A stretch of DNA of 7,292 nt from contig WTBG01000343.1 in assembly GCA_013139225.1 (NCBI GenBank), positions 1-7,292 on the forward strand, given 5' to 3'. Shown one piece after another: positions 5,398 through 7,292 of this stretch. The notes beneath the pieces were generated by a model. It worked only from the letters and a program-made list of their open reading frames with translations. It did no database searches and had not been told where the DNA came from. The position numbers were made by a program, and so were the translations under genes. Every line of letters starts with the position of its first letter. The first letter of the stretch is position 1. This stretch comes from Deltaproteobacteria bacterium (GTDB taxonomy: Bacteria > Desulfobacterota > WTBG01).

Positions 5398-6159
5398 ATG
5401 AAACAGTACAAAATATTTTTTGCTTCAATCTTAGCAACCGTATTATTTACAACTCCATTCATATACTCATCTAACGCCGACAGCTTGCCAACTCACTCCC
5501 AACTTAAGGCATCTCTTAAAGCTGTTGTTGCAGAGGAAAATGGAGGATTCGGTTTTAACATGTGGGCAACCCTAGTTGACAGGGATGGTGTTGTAAAAGC
5601 TCTGGTATTTTCAGGGAAAGACAGAGGAGATCAATGGCCCGGCAGCCGCATTATTTCTGCACAAAAGGCAAACACGGCAAATGCTTTCAGTCTTCCAAAA
5701 TTTGCACTATCAACTGCAAATCTCTTCTCAGCGGTTCAGCCAGGAGGCAGCCTGTTTGGTCTGCAATTTAGCAATCCCGTTGATACCAAAGTAGCATATC
5801 AAGGGCCATCCGAAGACATAGGCACCAAGAATGACCCCATGGTAGGCTATAAAATTGGGGGGGTGAACGTGTTCGGTGGTGGTTTGCCTTTATATGATGC
5901 CGGGGGGAAACTGATTGGCGCCATCGGTGTGAGTGGTGATAGCTCTTGTGCAGACCACAACATCGCCTGGAAAGTACGTCACAAGCTCAATCTTGACAAT
6001 GTTCCAGCAGGAGTAAGTTCCACTAACGATGATAATATCGTTAATGATATTACTAGTGGAACGAGTTCAGGTGGCTGGGGACACACAGATTGTTCCCCCA
6101 AAGCTGTCAAAATAGGCAAGGAGCTTACAAAAACACACCCAATCGGACCCAAGCAATAG
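5398..6159 (+). CDS. Exported GlcG/HbpS-family (DUF336) heme-binding-like protein
   Basis: The 253-residue product starts with a Sec-type signal peptide (MKQYK, a hydrophobic core at about 6-23, probable cleavage after SNA27), so it should act in the periplasm or outside the cell. The rest fits the long form of the GlcG/HbpS fold: an ISAQKANTANAF helix (about 86-97), a PGGSLFGLQFSNPV block, and the conserved VFGGGLPLYDAGGKLIGAIGVSGD core (about 158-181). HbpS of Streptomyces binds heme and senses redox stress; whether this protein binds heme is not shown by sequence. C184 (SSCADHN) and C232 (HTDC) could form a disulfide or a metal or heme contact. ATG at 5398 is preferred because GGAGG (5385-5389) stands 8 nt ahead; an upstream in-frame ATG (5383) overlaps that site. 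The MBL hydrolase follows after 17 bp. Confidence 0.85.
   Translation: MKQYKIFFASILATVLFTTPFIYSSNADSLPTHSQLKASLKAVVAEENGGFGFNMWATLVDRDGVVKALVFSGKDRGDQWPGSRIISAQKANTANAFSLPKFALSTANLFSAVQPGGSLFGLQFSNPVDTKVAYQGPSEDIGTKNDPMVGYKIGGVNVFGGGLPLYDAGGKLIGAIGVSGDSSCADHNIAWKVRHKLNLDNVPAGVSSTNDDNIVNDITSGTSSGGWGHTDCSPKAVKIGKELTKTHPIGPKQ
6017..6062 (+). repeat. Nested inverted repeats inside the HbpS-like gene
   Basis: An outer arm GTTCCACT (6017-6024) is the exact reverse complement of AGTGGAAC (6055-6062). Between them, two 7-bp hairpins exclude each other: TAACGAT (6024-6030) / ATCGTTA (6037-6043), and TAATATC (6033-6039) / GATATTA (6046-6052). The segment encodes the Ser/Asn/Asp-rich linker before the C-terminal HTDC region, so codon choice in a low-complexity linker may explain part of it. 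Confidence 0.55.
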
Positions 6160-6176
6160 ACAAAAAAGATGAAGCT

Positions 6177-7049
6177 ATGGAATGTTTTTCTATAGAAGGT
6201 AACCGACAGTGGCTGGATGGGGGTGCTATGTTTGGAAATGCACCCAAATCACTTTGGATGCGATGGATAAGGAGTGATATACAAAATCGCATCCCTCTTG
6301 CCTGTCGTAGTCTCATCGTAAAAAGTGAACACCTCATCATACTCTTTGAAGCGGGTATCGGTTTCTATATGGAACCGAAGTTATCTTCCAGATATGGGGT
6401 AGAAGGTGATACCACGCTCTTACTGAAAAACCTGAAAAAGGTGGGTATAGCTGAAGAAGATGTTAACTACGTCATACTATCTCATCTTCACTTCGATCAT
6501 GCAGGCGGGATGGTACCCGCATGGCCAGATATTAACAAAGCGGACTGGTCTCCTCATTTCCCCAATGCTACTTATCTTGTAGGCAAAACTCAATATGAGC
6601 GATCCTTATCCCCCCACCTGCGAGACCACGCTTCCTATATCCCCACTCTGGCTGAAAAACTCAAGGGATCAGGTCGTTTGGTTCTACTGGACTCTGAGGA
6701 ACCAAAACTGGAAGATTTAAAGGGTTGGCTCACTTTCTTCTATACAAATGGACATACTCCGGGAATGATGCACACTCTCATTAAGGGGAAAAGAGAAACC
6801 ATCTTTTTCTGCAGTGACATTGTCCCAGGAACTGCATGGGTTAACCTTCCTATAGTAATGGGGTATGATCGCTATCCAGAACAAACGGTAAATGAAAAGA
6901 AGATCATCATGGAACGGGCAGTAAAAGAACGATGGCTTCTTTTTTACACACATGACCCAGATACTGTTGCTTCCCGTGTTAGAGTGAATAGTAAAGGGAA
7001 ATATGAGGCGGATGAACCTCTTCTAAAAATGGAATCGTATCACATTTAA
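6177..7049 (+). CDS. Metallo-beta-lactamase-fold hydrolase
   Basis: The 290-residue product carries the metal-binding set of the MBL superfamily: HLHFDH (103-108), H193 in NGHTPGMMH, D214 in FCSDIVP and H259 in YTHDPD. That suggests a two-metal, probably zinc, hydrolase. No signal peptide is seen, so it should be cytoplasmic. The N-terminal part (LDGGAMFG, then PLACRSLIVKSEHLIILFEAGIG) matches a family of small-molecule hydrolases that includes lactonase-like enzymes; the substrate is unknown. Where most members read DTG in the first strand region, this one reads EAG. ATG at 6177 is preferred: it keeps the conserved N-terminal strand and follows the HbpS-like stop by 17 bp, though its Shine-Dalgarno is weak, which suggests translational coupling. 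Upstream in-frame codons back to 6090 overlap the previous gene. The two genes are probably one operon. Confidence 0.87.
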   Translation: MECFSIEGNRQWLDGGAMFGNAPKSLWMRWIRSDIQNRIPLACRSLIVKSEHLIILFEAGIGFYMEPKLSSRYGVEGDTTLLLKNLKKVGIAEEDVNYVILSHLHFDHAGGMVPAWPDINKADWSPHFPNATYLVGKTQYERSLSPHLRDHASYIPTLAEKLKGSGRLVLLDSEEPKLEDLKGWLTFFYTNGHTPGMMHTLIKGKRETIFFCSDIVPGTAWVNLPIVMGYDRYPEQTVNEKKIIMERAVKERWLLFYTHDPDTVASRVRVNSKGKYEADEPLLKMESYHI

Positions 7050-7184
7050 CCATAATATCTATTCACTGATAAAAAATGACCGGGTTTTTCTGATACCTCA
7101 CAAAAAGATTAATAAAATTCAATTAGTTAAAATCCAGCATCTCCGTTTCTATTACCCCCCCTCCAAAGACAGAAATTCCTAAAA

Positions 7185-7208
7185 TACTCTGCGTACTCTG
7201 TGGTTAAC
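7185..7208. repeat. Tandem 9-mer (TACTCTGCG / TACTCTGTG) dispersed-repeat fragment
   Basis: TACTCTGCG (7185-7193) is followed directly by TACTCTGTG (7194-7202) and GTTAAC. The reverse strand reads ACCACAGAGTACGCAGAG. This resembles an intergenic repeat family (ACCAC-GGAG / GCAGAG type) that I recall from Deltaproteobacteria, Planctomycetes and Chloroflexi genomes, where its function is unknown. The remainder of 7050-7263 shows no gene and no convincing terminator after the hydrolase. Confidence 0.5.
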
Positions 7209-7263
7209 AATAACAAAATTTTTCCTTGAAATTTCTATGTATAAGAGGTAAAGATGAGATGCT

Positions 7264-7292
7264 ATGGATAATAAATCGGCTATTATAATCTC
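7264..7292 (+). CDS. Possible start of a further gene (truncated by window end)
   Basis: An ATG at 7264 opens a frame (MDNKSAIII) that is still open at the window edge. GAGG at 7245-7248 is 15 nt upstream, too far to be a good ribosome-binding site, and other ATG codons nearby (7254 and 7259) run into stops. With nine codons visible, no product can be proposed. TATAAT at 7284-7289 could instead be a -10 box of a promoter for something further right. Confidence 0.25.

Noticed and set aside
6090..6176. Upstream start at 6090 for the MBL hydrolase
   Set aside because: It would overlap the end of the HbpS-like gene by 70 bp and add a 29-residue segment with no family resemblance.
7060..7095. A terminator after the hydrolase (A-run, GACCGGG, T-run)
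   Set aside because: The A-run and T-run flank a GC stretch that does not pair with itself, so no proper stem forms.

Overview
The window looks like a chromosomal piece of an anaerobic, Deltaproteobacteria-like bacterium (Desulfobacterota; sulfate-reducing or syntrophic lifestyle). This placement is an inference from gene content: an aldehyde:ferredoxin oxidoreductase (AOR) tail next to an acyl-CoA ligase, an argS gene paired with a SPOR-domain membrane protein, and intergenic low-complexity repeats of a type I associate with such genomes. Every gene that can be supported lies on the + strand.

Layout. 1-213: C-terminal end of an AOR. 214-300: a spacer made of an 8-bp-periodic palindromic repeat. 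310-2037: a FadD-like acyl-CoA ligase, probably in the AOR operon; together the pair can link aldehyde, free acid and acyl-CoA. 2038-2753: a 716-bp gene-free stretch. It holds a MITE-like element of about 255 bp (terminal inverted repeats 2053-2069 and 2291-2307, flanked by direct repeats), a perfect extended -10 promoter inside it that points rightward, a strong bidirectional terminator at 2334-2366, degenerate dispersed repeats, and a probable argS promoter at 2632-2659. 2754-4442: arginyl-tRNA synthetase. 4502-5140: a single-pass SPOR-domain cell-envelope protein, probably co-transcribed with argS. 5141-5397: a spacer with an operator-like palindrome and a strong Shine-Dalgarno placed before an ATG-TAA start-stop pair. 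5398-6159: an exported GlcG/HbpS-type (DUF336) heme-binding-like protein. 6177-7049: a metallo-beta-lactamase-fold hydrolase 17 nt downstream. 7050-7292: a mostly non-coding end with a tandem 9-mer repeat and possibly the first codons of another gene.

The genes themselves belong to known families; the least ordinary material is between them. The MITE-like element appears to have inserted between the ligase stop codon and the terminator of its operon. It brings a promoter whose predicted transcript, of about 125 nt, would leave the element and stop at that terminator. The exported HbpS-like protein and the MBL hydrolase form a compact two-gene unit of unknown function. I found no CRISPR array, phage genes, toxin-antitoxin pair, rRNA or tRNA.
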